Positions 39,540 through 50,733 of a DNA stretch of 64,000 nt are shown here, piece after piece (position 1 is the stretch's first letter; every line of letters begins with the position of its first letter). The DNA comes from Polyporus tsugae (Eukaryota > Basidiomycota > Agaricomycetes > Polyporales > Polyporaceae). The position numbers and the translations under genes were made by a program. Below the pieces are notes generated by a model that did not search any database, was not told where the DNA came from, and saw only the letters and a list, made by a program, of their open reading frames with translations. Location of the stretch: positions 1,302,001 through 1,366,000 of the forward strand of contig JAHRBS010000013.1 in the NCBI GenBank assembly GCA_024305745.1, given 5' to 3'.

Positions 39540-41575
39540 ATGGCTGTAAGCTTGCTCCATACGCATATAATCCAACGCATGTATCTGACGTCGAACTTTC
39601 CAGACCTCCTGCCGTGATAATTGGGAGCCCGTCCGCAACCCAGGCTAGCGCGAGTTCCGGAACACGTACTGGGGCGGTCGTGCCCTCAAGAACATCTTTG
39701 AGAAGCCGCCCCTCAAGCGTTTCCTATATGTAGAGCAAGCCTGCGTTCGAAACCTCATGCCGGAATTCCTTCCCGACGGTCTTTTCTTCGTGCGCGAGGA
39801 GTACCTGCTCTTCGCCGATCGTTTTCAGAGGGCTCGTGAGGAGAAACCGGCGCCCGAGATGCGAGGCTGCTTGCTTCTCGGCCAGCGGGGCATCGGTACG
39901 TGGGCTTCATCCTGATTCTGGACAGCTTTCCCCTCACTCAATGTTTCCAGGAAAGTCCTACTTTCTGCTGTTCTTCCTGATGCAGTGCCTGTCGCGCGAG
40001 AGACCGTGCTCTTCACGTCCTCCCGCGGGAAGACGTCCCTTTCCACCAGGGTGCCGTGTCATCAATGTGGACCTCCGCGTTCGATTGTGATGAGCACCTT
40101 CAAGTTTCTGTTTCTGACGCTTAGCCGGGTCTGGTCGTTGGTCGACTGTCCGGACCCGATGGTGCCCATCCCCTCGTCCGTGACCGATGGCTCGCAGAAG
40201 GTGTTCTTCGTGGCGGCTGTCTCCACGGATGACGCGCGCTGCAAGACGTTGAAAGAGCGACGAACTGTTCGAAACTGGTGGATGTCGCCCTGGTCGGAGG
40301 AAGAACTCCGGGCACTGTACGTACTTCTAACTGTGACCGCTTGCTCGCAGGCTAACGTTCTATCTGGGCACCCATCAGCCTAGTCTCGCTGTCTCGCACC
40401 GGATTCCCCTTCAAAGAGCCGGAACGCTACCCCACGTTCGACGACGCAAACGTGGTCCGGTCTCTTTTACAAGACACCGGCCCCTGTCTTGGGGATATCC
40501 TATTGTTTCTGACGGACCCCGGCTTCCACAAACAACTGGTGGATGCTGCTGTGTGCCGCTACACTGACAATTTCAGGGCGATCTGCCTCCTCCTCTCGGG
40601 GGTAGAGGCACACCCGAGCGAGGACCGCACAAGCTCGTGCTCATCTCGCGCGCGGAGCCGGTCTCCCCGGATGCGGTCGACAACCTGAATGACGGTATCG
40701 TCGTCCGCTTCAAGACCCGGACCATTCACGAGCGCATGCTCGCCAAAGTCCTCTCTTTCAGCACCGAGGAGACTTGGAGGCTTTATGCCGACTTCAGGCT
40801 GGCTAGCATGGAGTGGTGGCCCTCGCCCCCAGCGGATTTTGCTGACTTCCTGTTCGAGAGCATGGCCGTGCGCTACGTGCTCGTCGACCTCAAGCTCGCC
40901 TGGTTAGGCAAGACCTACCATCAGTTTGCGTCCATGACCAGGATAGGCCCGCTCCCGGGCACAGGCAGAACGACGCGGTTGAGGGCGAGGGCCCCTGTCC
41001 GGTTGAGCTACCGACCCAACGACCCGAACGCACGCCGGTCGACGGTCGTTGTCGACGTCCATCGGTGCATCGAATGGCGCGGCGCGGAGCTATCACTGCC
41101 ACCGTCTCAGTGCCAGGTGTGGGACCCTTGGGCTAACATGACGCGCCGGCAACGCATCGTATTCGACCGCGTCGAAGATCTGCGAACCCTCGACGGCTTC
41201 GGGGCGTGTTACTGCCCTGCGTCCGCCGCGAACTCGCTGTTTGACGCATCCTTCTTCCTGGGGGTCGCCCTCTGGGCGGTCCAAATCGCGACCAAGCCGT
41301 GGGACAACAGTGGCGTGGATTTGAGCGGCGGGTTCGACACGGTCGCGCGGCTGAGGGAGCTCGCGGGGCAGATTTGGTCGAGGTCGAAGATCAGAGTCTC
41401 GTACGTGATCGTCGTGCCATACGAGGAGCCCGGGTTCGGGGTGGAGTGGCACTTGCCTGCGGGGTTCGATGAGCATCCGGGCGAGGTGTTCGTCCAGTTC
41501 TTGGATGTTGGTGTCTTTGGGGGGAGGGTTACGGATGTGTTGGGGGTGCCTCGGCCGGCTGATGCCTGTGGATGA
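39540..41575 (+). pseudogene. Decayed P-loop NTPase gene of crinkler/RHS type
   Basis: The relic resembles the large Agaricomycete family of P-loop NTPase proteins with RHS/crinkler-like layout. A two-codon first exon (39540-39545, then GTAAGC) splices to 39604. An in-frame TAG lies at 39646-39648, just before a long conserved block (NTYWGGRALKNIFEKPPLKR, then FLYVEQACVRNLMPEFLPDG and FFVREEYLLFADRFQRAREE). An intron (39896-39950) splits the Walker A region, which continues GKSYFLLFFLMQCL. Near 40000-40006 the frame changes by one base; another change is near 40620-40630. Downstream blocks remain clear (LVDCPDPMVPIPSSV, QKVFFVAAVS, RTVRNWWMSPWSEEEL, GFPFKEPERYP, IHERMLAKVLSF) and the last frame ends at 41575. 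The C-terminal 300-residue frame is intact. A one-base change could be sequencing error, but a stop plus two shifts argues for decay. I do not reconstruct the protein. Confidence 0.7.
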
Positions 41576-42414
41576 CGGGCCCACTGCCAGCACGAGTGGA
41601 ATGGTTGAGAAGGTGGGGAGCAAGCGCACGCAGGAGTAGTTGGAGGGGCCGGCAAGACCAAGTTGAAGGGGGGAAGCTGAAGAATGCCATGGACGGCGAT
41701 GCTCGTGCAAGTGCGATTGCGTGTTGTACGATATTGAGTAGTTATTCTGTGAGTACTAGTGTATTTGCGTCCTATGCAAGCCACGAGGATAAGTACGGTG
41801 GAGGTTTTGGCAGTAACTGTGGACTGGAGGGTTAAGCCGCGTGCTAATGAAAGGAACTCGGCTATACACACTTCATATGTGACCTTGATGATGATGGGGA
41901 TTGAAATATTGACTTGTTACAGGTGCCGACTCGGATGCCCACCATCACTTTTCCAAACACCCTACGACGACAAGCCTCGGAAAATCATCTCCGCAGTTAG
42001 ATGCTTGGGTGCTTGGGTGTGTAACCATGTTTGTAGGAGTGGATGAAATGGAGATATCTTGACCGTGTGTGGTGGCCAGAAGTCGCGTCGGCGTGTGCTT
42101 TTAGTGCGCTATGAGTCGAGGTAAAAAGCTAAATCACTTGAAATTGACCGACACCTTCAATGACTCCGCCCATATATCTCTGGAGCCAACTTCGTTGTGT
42201 ACGGCTCGAATCAGCTTGTGCTTCTCGAGATATGCAATACATTGACTCGCGAACTTGAACCGCAGATCCAGAGGAAGCGTCATAACCCATTGGCGCCCAT
42301 GGTGGGGGTTGTTTGTACGTGTTAGGATCCCAAGCTCCCGCCTTCCGAATTCAGCAAACTACTCACCTCCCCACCGTGACCCCCATCGTCCACCACGGTC
42401 CCCCACGGTTCGCC
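41576..42414. other. Intergenic region before mS33
   Basis: About 840 bases. The first part follows the NTPase relic; the middle is AT-rich with short fortuitous frames. The last 120 bases are C-rich and probably the mS33 promoter and leader. No RNA gene or repeat family is recognised. Confidence 0.55.
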
Positions 42415-42791
42415 ATGGCCGCCGTCGCCCCCTCACGACTCGCTGCGCTCACACGCCTGAGATGCGAGATCTTCCAAACGTCCTACAACCCCACCTCCGT
42501 CCGCACTGGCGCCAAATACCTCCGCGCACGCCTGCGTGGCCCTTCCATGATCCGCTACTACCCCGAGCAGCTCACCGTGGCTCGCTTCAACCGCATCGGC
42601 GGTAACTTCAAGGTCCAGGACTGGGACGAGTACCAGCGGCTGGCAGATGTCGAGGAAATGAAGAGGAGAGGAAAAGGTGCCCCGAAGAAGGCCAAGTCCC
42701 CAGGTGCGTGTTGTCGTCTTTCGCTGTGCTGGCACAACACTCATGTTGCTGTCCGACAGCGGAGAGTCGGAGGCAGTCTCGGAAGCGGTGA
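42415..42791 (+). CDS. Mitochondrial small ribosomal subunit protein mS33
   Basis: This is a short basic protein of the mitochondrial 28S/37S subunit (S27/S33 family, Rsm27 in yeast). Exon 1 (42415-42703) encodes RLAALTRLRCEIFQTSYNPT, VRTGAKYLRARLRGPSMIRY and YPEQLTVARFNRIGGNFKVQ, followed by a KRRGKGAPKK basic stretch typical of the family end. The intron ends at 42759 and exon 2 (42760-42791) adds AESRRQSRKR and a stop, which fits the basic C-terminus of homologues; without splicing the frame would run into unrelated sequence. The product is about 106 residues, the usual size. The ATG at 42415 sits in a good context (GCCATGG). Confidence 0.88.
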
Positions 42792-43560
42792 TCCGTTTGG
42801 CATGCTTTGCCTCCACCGTTTGTTCTACGTATATCGTTCTAATGCGTGCAGCCTGTCTTTCCCTCCTCTGTCACGAGATGGTCAGGGTGGTGTACCCGCT
42901 GCTGGATTTGAGCCCCAGTGGGAATATGGTGAGTCTTGTCCACTGACCGTGATATCCTATGCAATATCAACTCTAGTTCAACCTTGCAAGTATGCCTCGT
43001 CATTGATTGCCAGGAGCATGATGAACTGTGCACCCGTTGGAATGTCACCCTCGGCGTACACGTCATAGTATCTGTGGTGCTCATGCTGTGCGAATCATTC
43101 CTTTTTCTCGATGCATCTCGTTGAAGGCGTGTTTGAGCCGTGAAACCCTACGGCGTCCTTCACCCTTGTTAGGCTTTCGGTGGCATTTTGCTTCTGATTC
43201 ATTTGCGGCTGTCATATGTGTCACAGAATGTGTGGTCGCCCACGTGTCGCCAAACGAGGCCCATACTCGTACTGCTCCGCCTGCAGGAGGCCCTGCCAAT
43301 CTCATGGTCTCAATCTTCCTTCAGAGCGCGAGCTCAGCAGGGAGCTCCGCCCCGAGCACTTCCGGTGTGGTCGTGGTAGATGAAGGAGGACACCTAGAGG
43401 AAACATCGGGTGAATCCCTGCGGCCCCGCATAGCATAGCTTTAAATGCAGGATCTAATATATTATCACTCAACATGGAACCTGAGATACACAGGGACTTT
43501 CAGGATCGGTGATGTTTCTACCTATAGACATGGAAACTGGAGATATCATAGCAGCCAAGA
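42792..43560. other. Gap without recognised gene (mS33 to orphan ORF)
   Basis: About 770 bases hold the mS33 3' region and sequence with short frames on both strands. None has a recognisable motif or consistent codon bias. Confidence 0.5.
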
Positions 43561-44283
43561 CTAAGGATTCATACCCAAGTCGTATATGTGCACATCGCCG
43601 AAGGGATTGGTCCAGCAATCAATCCTCGCATGTATCGAAAGCAGCACTACAGTACTACTTGTCCGTGCGCAAGGGACTTGCCGACATCGAGGAGCCTTGT
43701 ACAGGTTGTGGTCGTAATGCGAATGTGTGCAGTTTGAGCGCTGTAAATCACACCACGTACGCGAGGTGTGCAATTTTGAAGATAAGGCGGCAGACATCTG
43801 CATCCCGGTCTCCCGCCAACGTCGCATGAGCATAAAGTGGGTAAATTGTGGGCCGCCATCTGCCCTTGTGCGAAGATAGTATGGATATCGTGTAGCCGAT
43901 GGGATGATGGGCATGTCGGTCGTGGCGAATTCGATGGAAGTCGCCGAAAGGGCGTCGATGGTACCGGGTACGATCGCATCGGCGCCGACGTCGGTCCAGC
44001 ACACATGTGCGGCCTTCAGAAGGTAGGCTAATTGGTCGAAGATTGGGTGAACCTGTCGCTCCCCTCTGACGAGGCGACGTGCAAATTGCGAGACGGCATC
44101 GGGTTCCTCGTCTCCGACGTCTTCACCGTAGAGCATGCAGGTCGGGTAGGGTGTGGCGTAGTGGTGAGAGTATGTTGTTTCGGTCAACGAACAGCTGGTT
44201 TCCACCATCTTGGAGACCATATCCGGGTGGATATCGAGTGACCAGCTGTTGATTTCGGCGGCGACTCTCACCCGAAGCTGCAA
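43561..44283 (-). CDS. Orphan reading frame, probable exon of an unknown gene or relic
   Basis: A 240-codon minus-strand frame shows C-ending codon preference like the real genes nearby for most of its length, notably in the stretch beginning LQLRVRVAAEINSWSLDIHP and including DEEPDAVSQFARRLVRGERQ and LLKAAHVCWTDVGADAIVPG. Towards its 3' end (after about 43780) the bias fades. The frame stays open upstream to about 44380, where GGTAACTAACGCCCGGAACAG looks like a branch point plus acceptor, so the gene probably has an unidentified upstream exon; the listed start is only the frame limit. I recognise no family and predict no membrane segment. It may be a lineage-specific protein or a decaying gene. 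Confidence 0.35.
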   Translation of the reverse strand: MQLRVRVAAEINSWSLDIHPDMVSKMVETSCSLTETTYSHHYATPYPTCMLYGEDVGDEEPDAVSQFARRLVRGERQVHPIFDQLAYLLKAAHVCWTDVGADAIVPGTIDALSATSIEFATTDMPIIPSATRYPYYLRTRADGGPQFTHFMLMRRWRETGMQMSAALSSKLHTSRTWCDLQRSNCTHSHYDHNLYKAPRCRQVPCARTSSTVVLLSIHARIDCWTNPFGDVHIYDLGMNP

Positions 44284-45390
44284 GTCAGGAGGCGTATTCG
44301 GTGGCCAGTAGTTGGAGCCCGATATGAAGTGTGAACCACCCCTCGTAATTCGACACAGAGGACGCGAGAAGTGTCCTGTTCCGGGCGTTAGTTACCGCAG
44401 CAGTAGTAGAGACTAGGAGCGAAAACGCATGGATCTTCCGACGAGGGCTTGAACAATGACCAGTCGGCGACATGCCCGATTTAAACCAAGCCAGACGAGG
44501 GATCTATCGACCTGATGACTGGTTCGGGAGCACGTTTGAAAGAAGTCGTCATGCAAGACAGTGCAGACCACAAGGGTGGGGGTAAAGCGAGCATGACGGG
44601 AGAAAGGGGATAGTCCTGGGTAATGAGTTGGCGTGGTACGGGGACTTCGTAACCCATCCAACAATTGCCATATACCTTATAAATGGAATTAATCCCATAG
44701 GACCCAACTTCAGGCCTGTAGCACATGTCCGAGATCTCCCAACAGCGAATACGTCGCCTTTCTACCTGCCCTACTGTTCTAGACAGCAGCGGGGGACGAT
44801 GGCTCCGCGAAATGCGCGCACCGGGAACTCAGCTAACTGCCGAGAGAAGTGTAATTCGGTCATTAGCTGGAACGAGTAGAGTCACGAGGTCAAGAACCGT
44901 ACCTTCAACAGTAGAAGCTAGTAAGTGTAGCATGACATGGTCTGGGCTGAGACATCTCGATATCGTGATCATCCACTCGGATGACCATGCACAACCCTCC
45001 GACAAAGTGACCGGTCATAATCACAGCAATGCCGTCACCGTCGCAACGGTCGTTGGTGCTTTCGGGACGCCAGATCCCGAATGTGCATCTCATATCATCG
45101 GTGCCTCGTCGTCCTGCATGGGAATATTGAGATGCTCCACTCTGCAGGGGGCAGCAATCGGAGCAACAAACGCGCCTTTGCACATATCGCCGGCGACCGG
45201 AGGTTTGCCTGATACCAATTGCGGACATGGTAGAACCAGCCACTCATATTGGAGAGTATGCCAGTATCCGCGTCAACTGCACACCAAGCAGGGAGAGCAA
45301 CTTCTCTTGATACGATTACAAGGTATACGCCCTTGTGCCCCCAACAGATTGTAGAGATTGTACAACACATTCTTTTGCTTCTTGCTCGCT
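44284..45390. other. Gap without recognised gene (orphan ORF to DPP5)
   Basis: About 1.1 kb. A 209-codon plus-strand frame (44725-45354) lacks codon bias and motifs. Short minus-strand stretches look faintly protein-like but are broken by stops, so the region may contain the remains of an old gene. Confidence 0.45.
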
Positions 45391-48301
45391 CTAGTTGCTG
45401 CTATACTTGCCCAGCCAACGGAAGACCTCGTAGTGCCATTTCAGGCTGCACAGAACTGTCAGCATCCTTTTCCCATATCCGAACGAACGCAACTGACCTG
45501 TTCTGGTGGTTGAGGACCCAGTGATTCTCATCAGGGAAAATGACCAATCGACTCGCGACGCCGCGCCTATCCCAAGTTCGTGAGCCAAAGTACACAGCGC
45601 CCCCGCTTCGAGGATTCGATGACGTACTGCTGAAGGGCATGGAACGCGCCAATGCCGTCCGTCTCGGGCAAACGGTAGTCCTTGCTCCCGTGGATGATGA
45701 GCATCGGTGTCTCCCACTTGTCCACGAAGTTGATCGGGTCGAACTTCTTGATCACCTCCTGGGCACGAGGCTCCCACGGGCGTCCTCCCCACTCGTAGTT
45801 GAAGAAGAAGAGCTCGTCAGTGGAGTAGCCGTGGTACTGAGCACCGAACGCCTGGAGGAGTCCAAAGTCAAATTTGCACGAATTGGGACGAAGTGCATAC
45901 CCCCTTACCCCATCGTGACAGACTAGAGCCTTGAAGTTGAAGCCAAACTCGGGGTGTCCTTGAATCCAGCTATAGCAATGTAAGGTGAGTCGCGGACAGA
46001 GGAAAGAATCCAGCGGATTTACTTGATAGCGTAGCCGCCGTAACTAGCACCAGCAGCTACTGCACGGTCAGGATCAACCTCAGGGTATTTTTCGAGGACG
46101 TGTTTCCAGCCCTTCTGGAGGTCTATGAGGGGACGGTTGAGTATATGCGCGCGTTTTGGTGAGGTAGCAGAAGCACTCACCAACGAACGGCTTTCCTCCC
46201 CAGTCCTCCGAGATAGCATTGGTAAACGCTACATGGGAATGAGCTTGGCGCAGGCGACGGACAACGCAAACCACGTACCCTGGCCGAAGCCGGTAGAGCC
46301 AGTAGGGTTGATGGCGACGACGACATAGCCCTGCTGAGCGAAGACTGTTTCCCACAATCAGAACCGGCTCGCCGACCATGACCCAGCATTGCAGCAGCCA
46401 CTCACTGTTCAAATTCCACCTGTTCGACCACCCGTCCTCCCAAGCTCCTTCAGGGCCACCATGGATCATAAGCAAGATCGGCCACTTCTTCTTCTCGCCC
46501 TCCTTGAACCCCGGCGGCTTGAACAGCCACCCGTGCACCTTCTTGTCCTCCGCGCCCTCGAACCAGAATTCGGTGCCCGCGTCCAGGTTCTTTTCCTTGA
46601 GCCCGCTCGCGGCGAAGCGCGTGAGCTGCTCGGCGGCGGGCTTCGAGTCGCCGCCCGCGTTCACGTTCAGGCCGCGGAGCACGAAGACGTCGTTCGGGCT
46701 CGTGAGCGACGAGCGCGTGAAGACGAGGCGACCATCCGAGAGGGGCTGGATGGCCGACGCGGTGCCAGAGGACGTAACCTCGCGCGGGGTGCGGAACTCG
46801 GTGGAGAAGGCGGGGTCGATCGACGAGGCGGACGGAGTCTCGGGCACGGGGAGGGAGAAGATCTTGGTGCGCGCGTGGTCTCCGGCGGTGAAGAACACAG
46901 TCTTGTCGTCGCGCGCGAACTGGAGAAGGATGGGCTCAGTCATGGGATAATAGCGGTGAGAAGCTGTGTGCATACCGCGATGGACCCGACGGTGCGGTCC
47001 CAGTGCTGGGTGAGGGTATACTTGACGTCCTTCTTGAGATCGTAGATCACAAGCTTCGCGCTGCGAGGGGTCGGCAGACGGTTTGGAAACGCATCTGGTA
47101 GAACTTACCGGTCACTCTCGTGGCCATCCTGGTCGAGCTCGGTCCATGCGGCCTTGTCCCCAGCAGCGTTGAAGACAGGGTTGTGAGTCGCACCATGCTT
47201 CCCAGAAGTAAGCTCGCGCGGCGCAGATTGTCCGTGGATATCAACAATGTAGACCTGAAATGCCTCTTCGAATCAGCCTTCCCGTTCGATAGCTGGCTAT
47301 GTGCCTAAGGCGTACGTTTTGCTTAGTGTGCCAAGCTTTCGGGAGTTGAGGATCCTTAGTCGTATAGACCACATGAGTGTCCGATATGTCAAAGTCGTCA
47401 GTACCGCCGAATGGCTCGACAGGGGCTTGCTGAATTGAGATCGCATGAGCCTGATAGACACAAAATGGTGACATTAAGATGGGTTGAGCTTACATGGCTG
47501 GTTCCCTTCAAGAGGTTCGTCAAGTCGCTGCCAAGAGCCCACTTGCCGTCCGAGCCCTTGCTAAGCTGTACACTGAACAGAGACGGCCTCTTCGGCCCAA
47601 CCCAAGTGTCCCAGTGCCGGTCAAAGGTCTCGTCATAAACGAATGCAGTGTAGCCCCGGTTCTCCCATGCCTCGTCGTTCTCCTTGACTTTCTTTAGGTC
47701 GCCATCGGTGTGAACGTAGTCCGAGAAGACGAGCGTGCCGGCCTTCGCCGAGTAGCGGAAGTTGGTCGCGGTGTCTGTGGGGAACTTTCCGATGTGTTGA
47801 GGGGAGTCCGAAACGGAGAGACCAGGGGTCTCGACCTTGAGGGAGAGAGCGTAGAGGTTGATGGCCTTGTCCTTGTCGGAGCCCTCTGCCACGGCCTGTG
47901 CGAGGGTGCGGTTGTCCAACCAGAACGCCTCGCCGCCGTGTGGGAGAGGAAGCTCAACGGGAGAGATCGATGCATCGAGGGCGGCGACGTGGAGAGCCTT
48001 GCTATTCCTGTTCGGGCTTGTAGCTCGACTTCCTCGTGAAGCACAAATTCCAAGGGACTCACTTCTTATCTTTCAAGCTGTACTGAGCAACGGGCACAAA
48101 CACCAAATCTCCGGCCTCATTAACAGTTCCAGTCCCGGCCCTGGGCAGCTGGACGAGATCCTTCGGGGAGAAGACGTCTGCAGCCTCCTTGAAGACGGAT
48201 TCTGGAGTGGTCATGCTGTTGGTGGAGTTGAGAGGCGAGTGCAGCGGGACTTGCGCTGCAAGGCCGAGGACGGATACGGGGAAACCAGGAGGAACCCGCA
48301 T
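45391..48301 (-). CDS. DPP5: Dipeptidyl-peptidase 5 (secreted S9 prolyl-oligopeptidase family)
   Basis: DPP5 releases dipeptides from peptide N-termini; fungal forms are secreted. The ATG at 48301 gives a short hydrophobic leader (MRVPPGFPVSVLGLAAQVPL), then KEAADVFSPKDLVQLPRAGT typical of the mature start. Beta-propeller blocks follow: GEAFWLDNRTLAQAVAEG, TATNFRYSAKAGTLVFSDYV, NDEAWENRGYTAFVYDETFD, HWDTWVGPKRPSLFSVQLS, and VVYTTKDPQLPKAWHTKQN. The alpha/beta-hydrolase part has PILLMIHGGPEGAWEDGWSN, the nucleophile motif GASYGGYAIK, the Asp motif HGSKDYRLP and the His motif PDENHWVL. The final exon ends SLKWHYEVFRWLGKYSSN. All catalytic residues are present. It has about ten exons; the leader is weaker than usual, so a slightly different start is possible. 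It is divergent from RPT5. Confidence 0.92.
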
Positions 48302-48903
48302 CGTGGGCACTTGACCTCGGGGGCGTTTTGAAGGAACACGACGTGGAGGATATCGATGGGTGAGCTGATCGTGGAAGACGTCCTGAATCGCGGCTGGAAG
48401 ATAAATCGAATGGGTGAGACCAACGTGATCCCACGTCAGTTGAGGAGACCGGCCATGCTCCGGCCACCGAGGGCTTCGACACCATGACTGTAATATTCCC
48501 GCCGAGCAAGTACATACGCGCCATATGCCAGCGCACCTCAATCCCACCCAATATTTCGCTGTTCAGTTCGTGTGTGTACGAGCTTATCAGATAAGATAAA
48601 ACCAACTAGGATTACGATCTATGGCCTCCATTGTTTCGACCAATGTCTTTGAACTGGTCCGAATCCGAAAGCTTGGATTTATAATTAGTGATAGTCTACA
48701 ATACAGTGAATCGAGTTGTTCTCTTCAGTGCCCGTCCAACTGCGAACTCTCTCAGGCAAGAGAGGGTGACATGACGTGACCCAGACGCGATGTCACGTTC
48801 CGTCACGGGGACGCGTACGCGCGAGACAAGCTGAGCAAAGCATTGGAGGCGACGCGCACGCCGAACCTCTCTCCTCCTCCATCGTCCTCCACACTGGCCA
48901 GCC
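48302..48903. other. Divergent promoter region of DPP5 and RPT5
   Basis: About 600 bases between two start codons. An open minus-strand frame extends DPP5 upstream to 48547 but has no homologous look. No sharp TATA box or known proteasome control element was recognised. Confidence 0.55.
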
Positions 48904-50733
48904 ATGTCTTCAGCACAACCTCCCAACCCACCTAACGCCAACGCTAACAAGCCCGACAGCACCCCTTCTTCGTCTGCTGCTCCAGCATCCGCTGCCCAAG
49001 ATGCTGCCATGGACACCACTCCCGACAAACCCGCGGAGGAGACTTGGGAGGACATCCCCGAGGAGATTATGGGTCTCTCAACAGACGAGATTTTGACGAG
49101 GATACGGCTGATTGACAACGACCTCAAGGTGCGTTCACCATGTTAGCCTACGCGGACCGAACTGAGACTGGACGGCGTGCAGGTTATGCGTTCGGAGACG
49201 CTTCGTTTACAGCACGAACAGAATGTCATGAAGGAGAAGATTCGGGAGAATGGCGAGAAGATTAAGCAGAACAAGGTTCTGCCCTATCTCGTCGGCAACG
49301 TCGTAGAGGTGAGCATCCCCCACTTTCGTTGACGGACATATGTATGCCTCCCTCGAAATGCCACCGCCTCTGGGGAGGCATTGGCTTTCTTGTTAAACGC
49401 CATCTGCCAATCTATGCGGCTCACCAGATTCTGGTATGCGTATCTCGTGTACCGCCGAACCGTCGTCCTAGTCTACTCTTTCAAGAACAAGTATGCTAAC
49501 TCCCTGTAGATTCTAGATGTCGACCCTGAAGGCGAGGAGGACGGTGCAAACCGTGATTTGGACTCTATGCGCAAGGGCAAGTGCGCCGTCATCAAGACCT
49601 CAACACGACAAACCGTCTTCCTCCCTCTTATTGGCCTTGTCCCTGCCGAGAAGCTCAAACCCGGAGACCTCGTCGGTGTCAACAAGGACTCCTACCTCGT
49701 TCTCGATACCCTCCCCGCAGAATTCGACTCTCGTGTCAAGGCCATGGAGGTCGACGAGCGACCTACGGAGACTTACACGGATATTGGTGGTCTGGAGAAG
49801 CAGATTGAGGAGCTGGTAGAGGCCATCGTCTTGCCAATGGAGCAAGCCGACAAGTTCAAGACGCTCGGTATCACGCCGCCAAAGGGTTGCCTGATGTACG
49901 GGCCCCCAGGTATGTCCAGTCCAGGTCAGACACCGCGCGCACAAAGCTTACCTACTCCCAGGTACCGGAAAGACTCTCATGGCGCGAGCATGTGCCGCAC
50001 AAACCAACGCCTGTTATTTGAAACTTGCTGGCCCCTCACTGGTGCAGATGTTCATCGGTGACGGTGCGAAGTTGGTCCGGGATGCGTTCGAGCTTGCCAA
50101 GGAGAAGGCGCCAGCTATCATCTTCATTGACGAGTTGGATGCCATCGGCACCAAGCGATTCGATTCAGAGAAGAGTGGTGACCGTGAGGTGCAACGGACG
50201 ATGCTCGAGCTTCTGAACCAGCTGGACGGTTTCAGCAGCGACGAACGGATCAAGGTACCTAATTTCATTTTTTATCTTTATTGTTGTGTCGTCCACGTAT
50301 TCACATGCATCCCCGCAGGTTATCGCGGCTACAAACCGCATTGATATTCTTGACCCTGCCCTGCTCCGGTCCGGCCGTCTTGACCGGAAAATCGAATTCC
50401 CTTTGCCGAACGAGACTTCCCGCGCTCGTATTCTTGAAATCCACTCGAGGAAGATGGCCGTATCAGCAGACGTCAACTACGAGGAGCTCGCCCGGAGCAC
50501 CGACGAGTTCAACGGCGCTCAACTCAAAGCGGTTTGTGTCGAGGCCGGTATGATTGCGCTGCGGGAGGGTGCCACGAAGCTGAGCCACGAGCACTTCCTT
50601 AGTGGGATCGCGGAAGGTGAGCCTCGTTGCTCCTGCATTGCCTCGTTGTGTTTTTCCCCGCATTCTGATCCGCACTCGATTGCGTTCTTCAGTGCAGAGC
50701 AAGAAGAAGAACCCCCTCAATTACTTCACATAG
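48904..50733 (+). CDS. RPT5: 26S proteasome regulatory ATPase Rpt5
   Basis: Rpt5 is one of six AAA+ ATPases in the proteasome base that unfold substrates and open the 20S gate. Exons are 48904-49128, 49183-49308, 49510-49909, 49962-50254, 50319-50616 and 50693-50733. An N-terminal low-complexity leader precedes the coil ([20 protein letters not shown]), the OB domain ([20 protein letters not shown]), [20 protein letters not shown], Walker A GPPGTGKT (split by an intron after GPPG), Walker [15 protein letters not shown] and the arginine-finger region [20 protein letters not shown]. The protein ends [10 protein letters not shown], where most Rpt5 proteins end with hydrophobic-Tyr-any residue. 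Family assignment is certain. Confidence 0.96.

Noticed and set aside
41093..41871. Long minus-strand frames opposite the NTPase relic
   Set aside because: Mirror frames of the GC-rich conserved coding strand; Pro/Thr/Arg-rich without motifs.
44725..45354. 209-codon plus-strand frame
   Set aside because: No codon preference like nearby genes and no motif; an open frame of this length can occur by chance here.
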